A stretch of DNA of 64,000 bases from an uncultured Paracoccaceae bacterium (lineage in GTDB: Bacteria > Pseudomonadota > Alphaproteobacteria > Rhodobacterales > Rhodobacteraceae): the NCBI GenBank assembly GCA_937922155.1, contig CAKZVL010000084.1, forward strand, positions 1-64,000. Reading direction: 5' to 3'. Shown here piece after piece: positions 1 through 10,691 of this stretch (position 1 is its first letter; each line of letters opens with the position of its first letter). The notes under the pieces are model-generated. The model saw only the letters and a program-made list of their open reading frames with translations. It was not told where the DNA came from and did no database searches. The position numbers were made by a program, and so were the translations under genes.

Positions 1-784
1 TGGCCGCCTCGACCGCGCGGCCTGTCATGACCTTGACCAAATGCGCGCGATAGTCGCGTGATCCGTGCAAGTCCTCGATCATTCTGTCCGCAGACACTTC
101 TAATCCTTCGAGGGCTTTGGCTGTAAACTCCGCTGACAAGGCTTCCTCCGCCTCTTCCCAGCGATAGACGCCTTCCTCTGACGCGCCTGTCACGGCCACG
201 CGCACGCCGGCGACGTATTTCGCGACGAACACGCCCACCAACGCGAAACGCGACGCGGGTTGGACGAATTTTTCGTAATGCGACACCTCAGGAACCGGGA
301 TACGCACTTCTGTAACCAGTTCGCTTTCTTCAAGGGCGGTATCAAACATGCCCAGAAAGAAATCATCTGCCGCAATCTCGCGCCGGTCAGTGACGATCCC
401 CGCCCCTGTCCCCAGCGCAAGGGCCGGATAGCAGGCTGATGGATCGTTGTTGGCCAGCGATCCGCCAATGGTGCCACGGTTGCGCACTGCGGGGTCACCA
501 ATGTGCGCAGCAAGGCCCGCCAAACCGGCAAAGCTGTGCCCGCTCGCCGCAACCTCAGCATGGGTCGTTGCCCCGCCGATGCACAAACGTCCGTCATCGC
601 CAATGCAAATGCCTTGCATTTCCTTCACACCGGTCAAGCTGACCAGCGTTTCGGGCATCGCAAGTCGCGCCCGCAACGTCGGGATCAAGGTCTGCCCCCC
701 ACCCAAGGCTTGCGCATCTTCCGCCTGCATCGCTTTTGCAGCCTCAGCAATGGTAATCGGCTTTTCGATCTCAAACTTATACAT
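1..784 (-). CDS. CODH-like FAD-binding (medium) subunit, nearly complete, runs off window
   Basis: FAD-binding subunit of a xanthine-oxidase/CO-dehydrogenase-family molybdenum hydroxylase; it carries electrons from the [2Fe-2S] subunit to FAD. The start ATG is at 784 and 261 codons are visible without a stop, so only the last residues lie outside. The protein has the family FAD motifs AQALGGGQTL near residue 25 and IGDPAVRNRGTIGGSLAN in the middle. It is closely similar along its whole length to the second copy at 61668-62456; both share the segment KFVQPASRFALVGVFVAK. It follows the iron-sulfur subunit gene by 12 bases, so the two form an operon; the large molybdopterin subunit is presumably next, outside the window. 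The substrate is unknown. Confidence 0.93.
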   Translation of the reverse strand, partial: MYKFEIEKPITIAEAAKAMQAEDAQALGGGQTLIPTLRARLAMPETLVSLTGVKEMQGICIGDDGRLCIGGATTHAEVAASGHSFAGLAGLAAHIGDPAVRNRGTIGGSLANNDPSACYPALALGTGAGIVTDRREIAADDFFLGMFDTALEESELVTEVRIPVPEVSHYEKFVQPASRFALVGVFVAKYVAGVRVAVTGASEEGVYRWEEAEEALSAEFTAKALEGLEVSADRMIEDLHGSRDYRAHLVKVMTGRAVEAA

Positions 785-796
785 CGCGCCTGCCCC

Positions 797-1282
797 CTAT
801 GCCGCTGTCATGTCAGAAACGTCCTGGCCAGAGGCCGCGAGGATCGCTTTGACGATGTTTTGATACCCCGTGCAACGACAAATATTCCCCTCCAGATAGG
901 TTTGCACCTCACCCTTGGTCGGTTTTGGGTTTTCTTTAAGCAGGGCCGCTGCCGTCATCACCATGCCCGGTGTGCAAAAGCCGCATTGCAAACCGTGGTG
1001 CTCGTGGAACGCTTGCTGGATTTTGTGCAATGTCCCATCCGGATTTGCCATGCCTTCGATGGTTGTGACCTCTGCGCCATCAGCCTCTTGCGCGAACATC
1101 GCACAGGCTTTAACGGATTTGCCGTTGACGTGAATGGTGCAGGCACCGCATTGGCTCGTCTCGCAGCCGGTGTGGGTTCCGGTCAGGCGCAGATCATTGC
1201 GTAGAAAATCCACCAAAAGCGTGCGCCCTTCGACGTCCTTTTTCACGGGCTTGCCGTTTACTGTCATGCTGACGGATGCCAT
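797..1282 (-). CDS. CODH-like [2Fe-2S] (small) subunit
   Basis: Two-cluster ferredoxin-like subunit of a molybdenum hydroxylase (161 residues). The plant-type [2Fe-2S] site [10 protein letters not shown] with a fourth cysteine in SVKAC is followed by the C-terminal cluster motif GFCTPG...CRCTG. The ATG at 1282 is chosen because a good ribosome-binding site (GGGAGAGG) lies just upstream of it; a TTG at 1297 in the same frame would place that site inside the coding region. It is the first visible gene of a minus-strand operon with the FAD subunit. A paralogue lies at 58745-59227. Confidence 0.93.
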   Translation of the reverse strand: MASVSMTVNGKPVKKDVEGRTLLVDFLRNDLRLTGTHTGCETSQCGACTIHVNGKSVKACAMFAQEADGAEVTTIEGMANPDGTLHKIQQAFHEHHGLQCGFCTPGMVMTAAALLKENPKPTKGEVQTYLEGNICRCTGYQNIVKAILAASGQDVSDMTAA

Positions 1283-1359
1283 TCGCACCTCTCCCAAGTT
1301 AGTCTTCTTGCGGCGAAGTTAAGCACGCCTTTGTGCCAGCTTAAAGCGGCAACTTAAGG

Positions 1360-2343
1360 TCATGCCACTTTGCGCAGTGTTTGAATGATTTCAGCCATGA
1401 TGCTGACGGCAATTTCCGCAGGTTTGCGCCCGCCAAGGTCAAGACCCACAGGCGCTTGGATACGCGCCAATTGATCCGACGATAACCCCTGATCCGTCAA
1501 TCGCGCGATCCGTTTGGCATGGGTGCGGATGGAGCCGAGGCAGCCAAGGTAGAACGCCTCAGACCTGAGCGCCGTCACAATCGCCGGATCATCCAGTTTT
1601 GGATCATGGGTCAAGGTTACAACGGCCGTGCGCGCATCCGGGGAAAGCGCGGTGAGCGCCTCATCTGGCCAGTCTTCGACCAACACCTCGCCCGGAAAGC
1701 GGTCCGCGGTGCCAAAGGCGCTGCGCGGGTCAATCAGGGTCACCGCAAATCCGCAGGCGCGCGCCATTCCAACCAAAGGTTGCGCGATATGCACCGCACC
1801 GACAACGATCAGACGCAATGGCGGGTTGTGGATCGCGACGAATGTTGTGCCATCAGCCTCTACCCCTGATCTATCCAGACGAAAGCGGTCTACAAATTCA
1901 CGCCCGTCCGCCAACCTGCGTCCTGCCCCGTTCAGATTAACCACATAGGCCATCGGTGTGGCGTCAGATTTCGCCTGAACCAGTTGTTCCAACATCGCCA
2001 GCGGCATGGCCCCGCCGACAGGTTCGACAAGCACCCGGATTTCACCGCCACAGGCAAGGCCGACGGCAAATGCCTCATCATCGGTCACGCCGTAGTGCAG
2101 CAGCCTTGGCTTTCCATCCGCTATCGCATCCAACGCTTCGGTGATCACGGCCCCTTCAACGCAGCCACCCGAAACGGACCCTTCCATCGCGCCGGACGCA
2201 TCTATGATCAACAGGCTGCCAACGCCGCGCGGGGCCGATCCCCATGTTTCGATCACGGTTGCGATGGCAACTCCGCGACCGGCGCGGTGCCAATCCAAGG
2301 CAATCGCCAAAACGTCATGTTCGGATACCACTAAATTGCTCAT
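1360..2343 (-). CDS. XdhC/CoxI family molybdenum-enzyme maturation protein
   Basis: Family members insert or sulfurate the molybdenum cofactor of xanthine dehydrogenase and CO dehydrogenase. The 327-residue protein has the N-terminal XdhC/CoxI domain ([12 protein letters not shown] and the conserved SGGCVEG) and a C-terminal Rossmann-like XdhC domain ([15 protein letters not shown], then a conserved YLGCLGS block). It lies 77 bases upstream of the iron-sulfur subunit gene on the same strand, so it is the likely dedicated chaperone of that enzyme. It is divergent from the acyl-CoA dehydrogenase gene at 2471. Confidence 0.9.
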   Translation of the reverse strand: MSNLVVSEHDVLAIALDWHRAGRGVAIATVIETWGSAPRGVGSLLIIDASGAMEGSVSGGCVEGAVITEALDAIADGKPRLLHYGVTDDEAFAVGLACGGEIRVLVEPVGGAMPLAMLEQLVQAKSDATPMAYVVNLNGAGRRLADGREFVDRFRLDRSGVEADGTTFVAIHNPPLRLIVVGAVHIAQPLVGMARACGFAVTLIDPRSAFGTADRFPGEVLVEDWPDEALTALSPDARTAVVTLTHDPKLDDPAIVTALRSEAFYLGCLGSIRTHAKRIARLTDQGLSSDQLARIQAPVGLDLGGRKPAEIAVSIMAEIIQTLRKVA

Positions 2344-2470
2344 GAGATGCCTTTCCCGCTTTTGCGAAAGCTACGACGTGCCTGTGTGCGGCGATAGGTT
2401 CAAACGCCCTCCATTGAAGCGCGGCCCGCTTCGCAGTAGGATAAGCGCGACAACGTGCCAAGGACAGATC

Positions 2471-3694
2471 ATGAAAGACAATCCATCCCAATCCACCGAT
2501 GGTTTCGGCCCAGACTTGGGCCCATTCGACTGGTCCGACGCCCTGCGCCTTGAGGATCAGCTGGGCGAAGACGAACGAATGTTGCGCGACGCAGCGGCGT
2601 CATTTGCGCAAACTGAGCTGCAACCGGGCGTGTCGGCTGCAAACCGCGATGCGATTGTCGATCCGTCCATTTTTGCAAAGATGGGCGCGGCAGGTCTTTT
2701 GGGGATTACGATCCCCGAAGAATATGGCGGGCTTGGGTCCTCTTATGTGACCTATGGCCTCGTCGCGCGTGAGATTGAACGTGTCGACAGCGGCTATCGG
2801 TCTATGATGTCGGTCCAATCGAGCCTCGTGATGTATCCAATCCACGCCTATGGGTCGGATGCGCAAAAGGAAAAATACCTGCCGGGCCTTGCCGCAGGCA
2901 CATTGATCGGCTGCTTTGGCCTGACGGAGGCGGATGCGGGTTCAGATCCCGCGGGGATGAAAACCACCGCCAAAAAGACCGCCAATGGCTATGTCATCTC
3001 GGGATCAAAGATGTGGATTTCGAATGCGCCGATTGCAGATGTCTTTGTCGTCTGGGCCAAATCGGAGGCGCACGATGGCAAGATACGCGGCTTTGTCCTT
3101 GAAAAAGGAATGAAAGGTCTGAGCGCACCCAAGATCGGCGGAAAGCTCAGCTTGCGCGCCTCTGTCACTGGGGAAATTGTGATGGACGGGGTCGAGGTCG
3201 GTGAAGACGCGCTTTTGCCCGGCGTTCAAGGGCTTAAGGGGCCCTTTGGATGCTTGAACCGGGCCAGATACGGGATCAGCTGGGGCGTGATGGGCGCTGC
3301 GGAATCATGTTGGCATGCGGCACGCAGTTACGGGCTGGATCGCAAACAGTTTAACCGCCCCCTCGCCCAAACGCAGCTGTTTCAAAAAAAGCTGGCGGAT
3401 ATGCAGACCGAGATTACCCTTGGCCTCCACGCGGCGCTGCAACTGGGGCGGTTGATAGATCAGGGGCGCGCAGCGCCAGAAATGATCAGCCTGCTCAAGC
3501 GCAATAACTGCGGCAAAGCGCTTAACATTGCGCGTGATGCCCGCGACATGCATGGTGGCAACGGTATTTCAGAAGATTTTAACGTCATGCGTCACATGGT
3601 AAATTTGGAAACCGTGAACACATATGAAGGAACACACGATGTTCACGCGCTTATTTTGGGACGTGCGCAAACCGGGCTTCAAGCCTTTTTCTAA
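2471..3694 (+). CDS. gcdH: glutaryl-CoA dehydrogenase
   Basis: FAD acyl-CoA dehydrogenase that oxidises and decarboxylates glutaryl-CoA to crotonyl-CoA in lysine/tryptophan breakdown. The 407-residue length fits the family. Visible signatures are [14 protein letters not shown] in the middle beta-domain, the [13 protein letters not shown] segment typical of glutaryl-CoA dehydrogenases, and the catalytic glutamate in TYEGTHD near residue 386. The ATG at 2471 is preferred over an open frame extending upstream because the family N-terminus ([13 protein letters not shown]) begins about 17 residues in and an AAGGAC site precedes it. Another acyl-CoA dehydrogenase specificity cannot be excluded, but the motifs favour GcdH. 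Confidence 0.9.
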   Translation: MKDNPSQSTDGFGPDLGPFDWSDALRLEDQLGEDERMLRDAAASFAQTELQPGVSAANRDAIVDPSIFAKMGAAGLLGITIPEEYGGLGSSYVTYGLVAREIERVDSGYRSMMSVQSSLVMYPIHAYGSDAQKEKYLPGLAAGTLIGCFGLTEADAGSDPAGMKTTAKKTANGYVISGSKMWISNAPIADVFVVWAKSEAHDGKIRGFVLEKGMKGLSAPKIGGKLSLRASVTGEIVMDGVEVGEDALLPGVQGLKGPFGCLNRARYGISWGVMGAAESCWHAARSYGLDRKQFNRPLAQTQLFQKKLADMQTEITLGLHAALQLGRLIDQGRAAPEMISLLKRNNCGKALNIARDARDMHGGNGISEDFNVMRHMVNLETVNTYEGTHDVHALILGRAQTGLQAFF

Positions 3695-3831
3695 GAGGAT
3701 TGGGCGCAAAAACGGCCTGTATCACTCTCACTTTTGCCGTATTGGACTGGTTAACCTTGAGGCAACGATCGGATAACCGAGTTAATTTTGAGTTTGTGAG
3801 TAGCCGGGAAACCGGAATAGGAGACGAAGCC

Positions 3832-4782
3832 ATGACAACCCATGCGATATCTTTTGACGCGGGCCTAGCTGATTTGAAGGCAGACGCTTGGATGGAACGG
3901 GTGCAGGAAATTGGAACCGCAATTGGCGAATTCAAAAAACTTGGTCCAAACCACAACGCTGTTTTATTGGATGCTGGCCCCAAGCTTTTGGTCAGCTTTG
4001 AAGATGCAAACGCCCTGCGTCAAACAGCCAAGGGCGGCGAACCTCGCAGTTTTGCACATACCCGACGCGACGGGTGGTCCACGCTGACAATTCTATGCAG
4101 CCGCGCGACATGGTTTCGTGATGAGGCGGTCTATGAATATTTCGATCAACTGATCGACGACGGTTTCTTTGACGAATACGAACAGGTTCTCTTTTATGGC
4201 CAAGGGCCCTGTGGGTATGCCGCTGCTGCATTTAGTGTGGCGGCCCCCGGCGCGCGGGTTCTGGCATTAAGCCCGATGGCGACCATGAATTCCAGACTGG
4301 CAGCCTTTGATCCACGGTCGCGCGCCCTAAAGCGTGTGGATTTCACATCCCGCTATGGATATGCGCCCGACATGATCGAAGCCGCAGATCACGCCTATAT
4401 CATCCATGACGTCAATCGCCGCATTGATTGCATCCACGCCGGTATGTTCGTGCGCAAGAACGTGACGCTATTGCGCACCTTTGGCATTGGGGTGCACCTG
4501 GATCAAGCGTTCGAAGACTTTGATATTCTGGAAGATTTATTCCATGCCGCAATGGCTGGTAGCCTGACAACCGCCATTTTTGCGGATCAACTCAGGGCAC
4601 GACGGGAAAATGCGGCCTATCTGTGCTGGATTATTGAACGTGCCAAGGAAATGGGCCACCCAAAGCTTGCAAAGATGGCAAGTGCTGTGGCGGTAAAACT
4701 GGTCGATGGCGACGATCTGATCTCGCTGCACAATGTCATCGGCAAACAGCAAAATGCGCCATCCACCGAAGCGGCAGAATAG
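3832..4782 (+). CDS. conserved protein of unknown function, alpha/beta-hydrolase-like
   Basis: 316 residues. The ATG at 3832 has an AGGAG site at a good distance; the frame is open about 130 bases further upstream but that part lacks a ribosome-binding site. A glycine-rich segment GQGPCGYAA around residue 125 resembles a nucleophile elbow of alpha/beta hydrolases, although the usual serine is replaced by cysteine, and it is followed by a small-residue helix and LALSPMATMNSR. No signal peptide or membrane segment is seen. I recall similar Rhodobacterales proteins being named phosphoadenosine phosphosulfate reductase, but no PAPS-reductase motif is visible, so I do not adopt that name. It stands alone between gcdH and a small membrane protein gene. 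Confidence 0.8.
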   Translation: MTTHAISFDAGLADLKADAWMERVQEIGTAIGEFKKLGPNHNAVLLDAGPKLLVSFEDANALRQTAKGGEPRSFAHTRRDGWSTLTILCSRATWFRDEAVYEYFDQLIDDGFFDEYEQVLFYGQGPCGYAAAAFSVAAPGARVLALSPMATMNSRLAAFDPRSRALKRVDFTSRYGYAPDMIEAADHAYIIHDVNRRIDCIHAGMFVRKNVTLLRTFGIGVHLDQAFEDFDILEDLFHAAMAGSLTTAIFADQLRARRENAAYLCWIIERAKEMGHPKLAKMASAVAVKLVDGDDLISLHNVIGKQQNAPSTEAAE

Positions 4783-4816
4783 CGCATTTCAGGCCGTTTA
4801 TACCGGCAGATTGTAA

Positions 4817-5107
4817 TTAGCCTTCTTTTTTGCCGCTGATCGCGCCCTGAACGATCTGAGCCAGACGCGTGCCAAAGTAGCCAAGGCAAAGACCAACAGC
4901 GATACCAAGTGCAGACCCGCTGCCAAAGATCACAGCGATCAGAGCCGCCGCCAACATAGCGACCATAAAGCCAAGCACTGGCATTTCAGCGTCTTCGATT
5001 GTCAAAAAGCTCAGCGCTTTTGCCAAAGGTTGCGCAACCGCGGCTTGAATTTGTGGCGTCACAAATCCCGCGATAATAGCGACAATAAATCCGATCATAG
5101 AAAACAT
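4817..5107 (-). CDS. small integral membrane protein, unknown function
   Basis: 96 residues with an N-terminal hydrophobic segment (about residues 4-25) and a longer hydrophobic stretch (about 45-85) that could form two further helices, ending in a charged GKKEG tail. An AGGA sequence precedes the ATG at 5107; a second ATG three codons later is possible. It is convergent with the gene ending at 4782 and divergent from pyrC. The gene is supported by its hydrophobic pattern and its fit between neighbours; no family is recognised. Confidence 0.65.
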   Translation of the reverse strand: MFSMIGFIVAIIAGFVTPQIQAAVAQPLAKALSFLTIEDAEMPVLGFMVAMLAAALIAVIFGSGSALGIAVGLCLGYFGTRLAQIVQGAISGKKEG

Positions 5108-5217
5108 CCCATTCCTGTTAACGATTTCGACCTGAACAAATAAGATTCGCGTAATGTCAGCAAGGGGAAGTCTGCGATACTCTGGTCACGGGTGACAATC
5201 CGCGTTACATCCCCCTC

Positions 5218-6270
5218 ATGGCTGCACACAAGATTTCCGAACTGACAATCCGTCGCCCCGACGACTGGCACCTTCACCTGCGGGATGGGGCGATGTTGCA
5301 GGCTGTTTTGCCTGAAACCGCCAGACATTTTGATCGGGCCATCGTTATGCCCAACCTGGTTCCGCCTGTGATTACGGGGGCAGACGCCCGCGCCTATCGC
5401 GCCCGGATCGAGGCGGCTTTGCCCAAAGGGGCGGCCTTTAAACCCCTGATGACGCTGTATCTGACGGAAGACACCGATCCAGACGATGTTGCCGCCGCTT
5501 TCGCGGATGGCACCGCCACGGCTGTCAAACTTTACCCGGCCGGTGCGACCACAAACTCTGCTTCTGGCGTGCAGGATTTTGAAAAAGTCCGCACCGTCCT
5601 TGACAGAATGGCAGAGATCGGGATGCCGCTGTGTGTCCACGGTGAAGTGACCCATAGCGATGTGGACATCTTTGATCGTGAAGCGGTGTTCATCGAAAAA
5701 GTCCTGAAGCCGATCCGCAAAAAGACACCCGATCTAAAGATCGTAATGGAACATATAACCACCCAAGACGCCGTTGATTATGTGCGCGACAACCATCGCA
5801 ATCTGGCCGCGACGATCACAACGCACCACCTGATTATCAATCGCAACCATATTCTGGTTGGCGGCATCCGTCCGCATTATTATTGCCTGCCGGTGGCCAA
5901 GCGCGAACGCCATCGCATCGCGCTTGTGGAGGCGGCAGTCTCGGGCGACAAACGGTTCTTCCTTGGCACAGACAGCGCGCCCCACACGGATGCCAACAAA
6001 ATCCAGACCTGTGGATGTGCAGGTGTATTTTCTGCCACCAACACCATGTCCTGTTTGGCTGAAGTGTTTGCCACCGCAGGTAAGTTGAAGAAGCTGGAAG
6101 CTTTTACATCCCTGAATGGGCCGCTGTTTTATGGGCTGCCGCCCAATTCTGCGACCATGACCCTGCGCCGTGGCGCACCTGTGGACTATCCCAAGCAGAT
6201 TGAGACCGAGGACGGACCTGTAACGGTCTTTAATCCAGGATTTCCGTTGCATTGGCACGTGGACCCTTGA
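5218..6270 (+). CDS. pyrC: dihydroorotase (class II)
   Basis: Zinc enzyme that cyclises carbamoyl-aspartate to dihydroorotate in pyrimidine synthesis. The 350-residue length is normal for the short PyrC class. Visible metal and active-site motifs are [10 protein letters not shown] near residue 15, the lysine in [12 protein letters not shown] that is carbamylated in the family, the histidine in LCVHGE, the histidines of [12 protein letters not shown] and the GTDSAPH aspartate loop. It is followed by pyrE after 122 bases that carry a palindrome and a copy of the dispersed 3'-end element. Confidence 0.97.
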   Translation: MAAHKISELTIRRPDDWHLHLRDGAMLQAVLPETARHFDRAIVMPNLVPPVITGADARAYRARIEAALPKGAAFKPLMTLYLTEDTDPDDVAAAFADGTATAVKLYPAGATTNSASGVQDFEKVRTVLDRMAEIGMPLCVHGEVTHSDVDIFDREAVFIEKVLKPIRKKTPDLKIVMEHITTQDAVDYVRDNHRNLAATITTHHLIINRNHILVGGIRPHYYCLPVAKRERHRIALVEAAVSGDKRFFLGTDSAPHTDANKIQTCGCAGVFSATNTMSCLAEVFATAGKLKKLEAFTSLNGPLFYGLPPNSATMTLRRGAPVDYPKQIETEDGPVTVFNPGFPLHWHVDP

Positions 6271-6280
6271 TGTCGGGGTG

Positions 6281-6375
6281 TAGATTTTTGCAAAAATCTA
6301 GCGCCTGCGGCGGGCATGGCGCACCATTGCACCCCTCATCCACGCCTCCGGCGGGCGTATTTTAAAAACCAAAGA
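6281..6375. repeat. pyrC-pyrE intergenic hairpins, dispersed 3'-end element copy
   Basis: A perfect 20-base palindrome TAGATTTTTGCAAAAATCTA occupies 6281-6300. After about 40 GC-rich bases the element core CGCCTCCGGCGGGCGTATTT starts at 6343 and ends in TTTTAAAA. The same arrangement of an A/T-rich palindrome plus GC hairpin plus TATTTT is seen between imuB and dnaE2 (41877-41953). It may end the pyrC transcript or mark a processing site. Confidence 0.7.
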
Positions 6376-6392
6376 AGAAAGGCGTTGAGCCC

Positions 6393-7064
6393 ATGATCCC
6401 CTCCACCTATCCGACCAAAGAAGAGATGGCGCGCCTAACCGCAGGTATGCTGCTGGAGATTGGTGCCATTAGTTTTAATGCCGAAGAGCTGTTTACCCAT
6501 GCCTCTGGCAAGAAGGCCCCAACATACGTCGATTGTCGCAAGCTGATTTCGTTTCCACGCATTCGATCCACCTTGATGGACTTTTTGACCGTGACGATTA
6601 TGCGCGATGCAGGGTTTGAGGCGTTTGACAACATTGCGGGGGGCGAAACCGCAGGTATTCCTTTTGCGGCGCTGGTTGCAGAGCGGATGGCGCTGCCTAT
6701 GACCTATGTGCGCAAAAAGCCGAAAGGCTATGGAAAGAACGCCCGCATTGAAGGCGCGATGTCTGAGGATCAGCGCGTGTTGTTGGTGGAAGATTTGACC
6801 ACTGATGGGGGATCAAAACTGTCTTTTGTGCAGGCGATCCGGGACACGGGGGCTGCTTGTTCGGCGACGGCTGTGATATTCTACTATGGCATTTTTGACG
6901 GGGTAGAGGATGCGCTGGCCAAAGAAGGCATCGACCTTTTGTATCTATGTACCTGGTGGGATGTGCTGGCCGAAGCCAAAGCGCGCGGCGCCTATGACGC
7001 AGAAACCCTAGCGACTGTAGAGGCTTACCTCAAAGATCCAAAAGATTGGTCGCCAAGCGCATAA
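6393..7064 (+). CDS. pyrE: orotate phosphoribosyltransferase
   Basis: Transfers ribose-5-phosphate from PRPP to orotate, giving OMP, the next step but one after PyrC. 223 residues. The PRPP-binding motif is [13 protein letters not shown] around residues 128-140, and the [14 protein letters not shown] loop precedes it. A GAAAGG site lies upstream of the ATG. Position directly after pyrC supports the call. Confidence 0.95.
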   Translation: MIPSTYPTKEEMARLTAGMLLEIGAISFNAEELFTHASGKKAPTYVDCRKLISFPRIRSTLMDFLTVTIMRDAGFEAFDNIAGGETAGIPFAALVAERMALPMTYVRKKPKGYGKNARIEGAMSEDQRVLLVEDLTTDGGSKLSFVQAIRDTGAACSATAVIFYYGIFDGVEDALAKEGIDLLYLCTWWDVLAEAKARGAYDAETLATVEAYLKDPKDWSPSA

Positions 7065-7275
7065 ACTTTTCCACATGCCTAGGCGCATAAATCAAAGGGA
7101 ATCACTGAGGCCCGGCATATTTAGTGACGCGCTGGGTTATACATGCTAGATGTCGTGCGGTGATGGTTATGCACATTTTGCTCACAGACTTTTTCATAGG
7201 CCATCCACAGAAACACAAAGGTGGTGCCGGGGTTAAGAAGGCGTTAATCCATCCCTAAGGCAAATGGAGGTGGGC

Positions 7276-8769
7276 ATGAACGAAATCACAGCATTTAACG
7301 CAAGCGGTGTCGAACAGGCTGGCACAGATCCGATGCCCCATTCTATTGAAGCTGAACAGCAGCTTTTGGGGGCTGTGCTGACCAACAATGACATCTTTGA
7401 CCGCATTGCTTCGGTTGTCAGTGCAGAGCATTTTTATGACCCCGTGCATGCGCGGATTTTCGAAACCGCGGCGAGCCGGATCGCCAAAAACGCCCTTGCC
7501 AGTCCTGTGACACTAAAGACGTTTCTGGAAGACGATGAGGGCCTAAAAGAGCTTGGCGGCCCCGCCTATCTTGTCCGGCTGGCGGGGGCTGCGATTTCGG
7601 CCTTTGCGGCGCGCGATTATGCCCAGATGATTTATGATCTGTCCGTGCGGCGCGAGCTGATCATGGTGGGCCAAACGATTGCGGAAAAAGCGCAGAAAAT
7701 GGACGTGGAAAGTGAGCCGCGCGCGCAGATTGTTGAGGCCGAGCAGGAATTGTATCGCCTGGCCGAACAGGGCAGCAGCGACAGCGGATTTCAAAGCTTT
7801 CTCAAGGCGGTAACCGACGCGGTGAATGTGGCCAATGCCGCCTATCAACGCGAAGGTGGGCTTGCGGGTGTGTCCACCGGTCTGATTGATATGGACAAAA
7901 AGCTGGGCGGTTTGCACCGGTCTGACCTTTTGATCCTTGCCGGGCGTCCGTCCATGGGAAAGACATCGCTGGCCACCAACATCGCGTTTAACGTCGCCAA
8001 GGCGTACAAAAAGGGCCTCCTGCCTGATGGCAGCGAAGGCGCCGTGGATGGCGGTGTTGTTGGCTTTTATTCTCTAGAGATGAGCGCAGAGCAGCTCGCC
8101 GCGCGGATCCTGTCAGAGGCATCAGAAGTGCCCAGCGAACAGATCCGGCGCGGCGATATGACGGAGGCTGAGTTCCGCCGCTTTGTCGAGGCGGCCAAAT
8201 CGCTGGAGGCTTGCCCGCTATACATCGACGACACGCCTGCGCTGCCGATCTCACAACTGGCCGCGCGTGCGCGTCGTTTGAAACGGACCCATGGGTTGGA
8301 CGTTCTGATCGTGGACTATTTGCAGCTTGTGCGCGGCACTGGGCGCAGTGAGAACCGGGTGAACGAAATCTCTGAAATCACCATGGGGCTAAAGGCGATT
8401 GCAAAGGAGTTGGATATTCCGGTGATCGCGCTTTCCCAGCTGTCGCGTCAGGTGGAAAACCGCGAGGATAAACGCCCGCAGCTGTCAGACTTGCGTGAAT
8501 CTGGTTCGATTGAGCAGGACGCGGATGTGGTGATGTTTGTGTTCCGCGAGGAATATTACAAAGAACGCGAAAAGCCCGGTGATCATGAGATGGAAAAGAT
8601 GGCCGCCTGGCAAGAAGACATGGAACGCCTCCACGGCAAGGCCGAGGTCGTGATCGGCAAGCAACGACATGGTCCGATTGGCACGGTTGAGCTGTCTTTC
8701 GAAGGGCGCTTTACCCGCTTTGGCAACCTTGTGAAGCCTTGGCAGCAGGACGAAGGGACGGAGTTTTAA
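7276..8769 (+). CDS. dnaB: replicative DNA helicase
   Basis: Hexameric 5'-3' helicase of the replication fork. 497 residues with the N-terminal primase-interacting domain (SIEAEQQLLGAVL near residue 21), the Walker A motif GRPSMGKTS near residue 223, the Walker B region LIVDYLQL and ALSQLSRQVE further on. The start at 7276 is chosen because a strong GGAGG lies 4-8 bases upstream; an in-frame ATG at 7264 would put that site inside the gene. No intein is present. The 211 bases between pyrE and dnaB hold no gene. Confidence 0.97.
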   Translation: MNEITAFNASGVEQAGTDPMPHSIEAEQQLLGAVLTNNDIFDRIASVVSAEHFYDPVHARIFETAASRIAKNALASPVTLKTFLEDDEGLKELGGPAYLVRLAGAAISAFAARDYAQMIYDLSVRRELIMVGQTIAEKAQKMDVESEPRAQIVEAEQELYRLAEQGSSDSGFQSFLKAVTDAVNVANAAYQREGGLAGVSTGLIDMDKKLGGLHRSDLLILAGRPSMGKTSLATNIAFNVAKAYKKGLLPDGSEGAVDGGVVGFYSLEMSAEQLAARILSEASEVPSEQIRRGDMTEAEFRRFVEAAKSLEACPLYIDDTPALPISQLAARARRLKRTHGLDVLIVDYLQLVRGTGRSENRVNEISEITMGLKAIAKELDIPVIALSQLSRQVENREDKRPQLSDLRESGSIEQDADVVMFVFREEYYKEREKPGDHEMEKMAAWQEDMERLHGKAEVVIGKQRHGPIGTVELSFEGRFTRFGNLVKPWQQDEGTEF

Positions 8770-8880
8770 TCCGTTTCCCGCTTCGTAAAGAACGCCTCTC
8801 GCCAAATCATCAAGCGGCGTTGCCGCCACCCCACCAACGCCCCCTTGCTGTGCCTGCCTGCGCCTGTCAAAAGATGCCCC

Positions 8881-9918
8881 ATGAGTACAGGACATTTAAC
8901 AGTTGATTTAGGGGCGCTTGCCCATAATTGGCAGGCGCTGGATGCGAAATCAGCTGGCGAAACGGCGGCTGTGGTTAAGGCAAATGGCTATGGCCTTGGT
9001 GCTGCACCTGTCGCCAAAGCATTGGCCAAGGCGGGCGCGCGACGCTTCTTTGTCGCTGTGGCCGAAGAAGGGGTGAGCCTGCGCACAGCGCTTGGCCCCG
9101 ACGTGGAGATTAACGTCTTTAGCGGCCACATGATTGGCGATACCGAATTGATCCGCGGTGCACATTTGATCCCGATGATCAATTCCGCCGAACAGTTGAA
9201 CCGCCATATGGATGCCCTGCCCGGCCACCCGTTTGGCGTTCAGCTAGATACCGGCATGAACCGCCTTGGTATGGAATGGGACGAATGGGCAGAGGTTGCG
9301 CCGATTGCGATGCAACTGCGCCCGACCTTGGTGATGAGCCATCTTGCCTGCGCGGATGAAACGGATCACCCGATGAACGCCTATCAGCTGGATGTGTTTC
9401 ACAAGATGACAGACGGGATCAGCACGCCCCGATCACTGGCTGCGACGGGCGGTATTTTGCTGGGCAAGAAATACCATTTTGACGTGACCCGTCCGGGGAT
9501 CGGGCTTTATGGCGGGCTACCATTTCGGGACGCGCATGCTGTCGTACGCATGGACCTGCCTGTTATCCAGACCCGTGATCTCAAAAAAGGGGAAGTCGTG
9601 GGATATGGCAACAGCTGGCAAGCATCCCGCCCCAGCCGGATCGCCACAATTTCGGTTGGATATGCCGATGGTCTGATCCGCGCGATGTCTGGGAAGGCCA
9701 CGTTTTTTGCCGACAACCGAATGTGCCCTGCAGTGGGCCGGGTGTCGATGGATTTGATCACGGTCGATGTCACCGACCTTAATGAACCGCCAGAGGCCCT
9801 GACGCTGGTCGGCCCCTATCAAGGGGTTGACAAGGTGGCAGAGGCGGCAGGCACGATTGGATACGAAATCTTAACCTCCCTCGGTGCGCGGTATTCGCGT
9901 CACTACGTCGGCGGATGA
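8881..9918 (+). CDS. alr: alanine racemase
   Basis: PLP enzyme making D-alanine for peptidoglycan. 345 residues. The PLP lysine is K33 in [10 protein letters not shown]; the C-terminal domain has VGYADGLIR and the catalytic region [11 protein letters not shown]. The ATG at 8881 is the one next to the conserved N-terminus ([13 protein letters not shown]); an earlier start would add a proline/cysteine-rich tail unlike the family. The stop overlaps the next start (ATGA), so translation with mlaE is coupled. Confidence 0.95.
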   Translation: MSTGHLTVDLGALAHNWQALDAKSAGETAAVVKANGYGLGAAPVAKALAKAGARRFFVAVAEEGVSLRTALGPDVEINVFSGHMIGDTELIRGAHLIPMINSAEQLNRHMDALPGHPFGVQLDTGMNRLGMEWDEWAEVAPIAMQLRPTLVMSHLACADETDHPMNAYQLDVFHKMTDGISTPRSLAATGGILLGKKYHFDVTRPGIGLYGGLPFRDAHAVVRMDLPVIQTRDLKKGEVVGYGNSWQASRPSRIATISVGYADGLIRAMSGKATFFADNRMCPAVGRVSMDLITVDVTDLNEPPEALTLVGPYQGVDKVAEAAGTIGYEILTSLGARYSRHYVGG

Positions 9919-10691
9919 CGGCGTTCCTTTCTGCTGTTGGACGGGCCAGTTTGGCCTTTCTAGCGCGGATCGGGCGCGTCACCTTGTTCATCTTTGCAGT
10001 GCTGCGGGCAATGGTCACGCCGCCGTTTTATCTGCGCGATGTGGTGAAAACGATCTGGTCGGCAGGGTATCTATCCTTGCCGCTTATCGGGCTGACGACT
10101 TTGTTCGCAGGGGGCGCATTGGCCTTGCAAATCTTTGACGGCGGTGCGCGGTTTTCCGCCTCCGAAGTGATGCCGCAGATCGTGGCCATTGGTATGGTGC
10201 GCGAACTGGGTCCGGTTTTGGTGGGGCTCATGATTTCAGCGCGCGTCACGTCCTCTTTCGCGGCAGAGATTGCAACGATGCGGGTCAGCGAACAGATCGA
10301 CGCGCTCAAGACGTTATCGACCGACGCAATGCAGTACCTCATCGCGCCGCGTGTCTTGGGAACGACGCTCATCGCCCCCGTGTTGGTCGCGGTGGGCGAT
10401 ATTATCGGCATCATGGGCGGGTATCTGATCGCGACAACGCGGCTGGGCTTTAACCCGGCCAGTTATTTGCAGAACACGGTGGATTTTCTTGAACCGCTCG
10501 ACATCATATCTTCCTTGGTCAAAGGCGGCGTGTTTGGCCTGATCGCGGCCTTGATGGGCTGCTATTTCGGCATGAACGCCGGGCGCGGGGCGGCAGGCGT
10601 AGGGCAAGCGACGAAATCGGCGGTTGTTGCCGCTTCTATCCTGATATTGGGCGCGAACTTTATCCTGACAGAGGCGTTCTTTTCCAAATGA
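9915..10691 (+). CDS. mlaE: MlaE-family lipid ABC transporter permease
   Basis: Inner-membrane permease of the Mla system, which moves phospholipids between the outer and inner membranes. 258 residues with the conserved family core (VPQIVAIGM-like stretch and [15 protein letters not shown], then [14 protein letters not shown]) and about five hydrophobic segments. It overlaps alr by four bases and mlaF by four bases. No mlaD or mlaC gene lies nearby, so the MCE-domain and periplasmic partners must be encoded elsewhere. Confidence 0.92.
   Translation: MTAFLSAVGRASLAFLARIGRVTLFIFAVLRAMVTPPFYLRDVVKTIWSAGYLSLPLIGLTTLFAGGALALQIFDGGARFSASEVMPQIVAIGMVRELGPVLVGLMISARVTSSFAAEIATMRVSEQIDALKTLSTDAMQYLIAPRVLGTTLIAPVLVAVGDIIGIMGGYLIATTRLGFNPASYLQNTVDFLEPLDIISSLVKGGVFGLIAALMGCYFGMNAGRGAAGVGQATKSAVVAASILILGANFILTEAFFSK

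Noticed and set aside
3700-3831. Upstream extension of the unknown protein gene at 3832
   Set aside because: The frame is open, but the strong ribosome-binding site is directly before 3832 and the extension looks like non-coding DNA.
7264-7275. Earlier ATG start of dnaB
   Set aside because: It would place the GGAGG ribosome-binding site inside the coding sequence.
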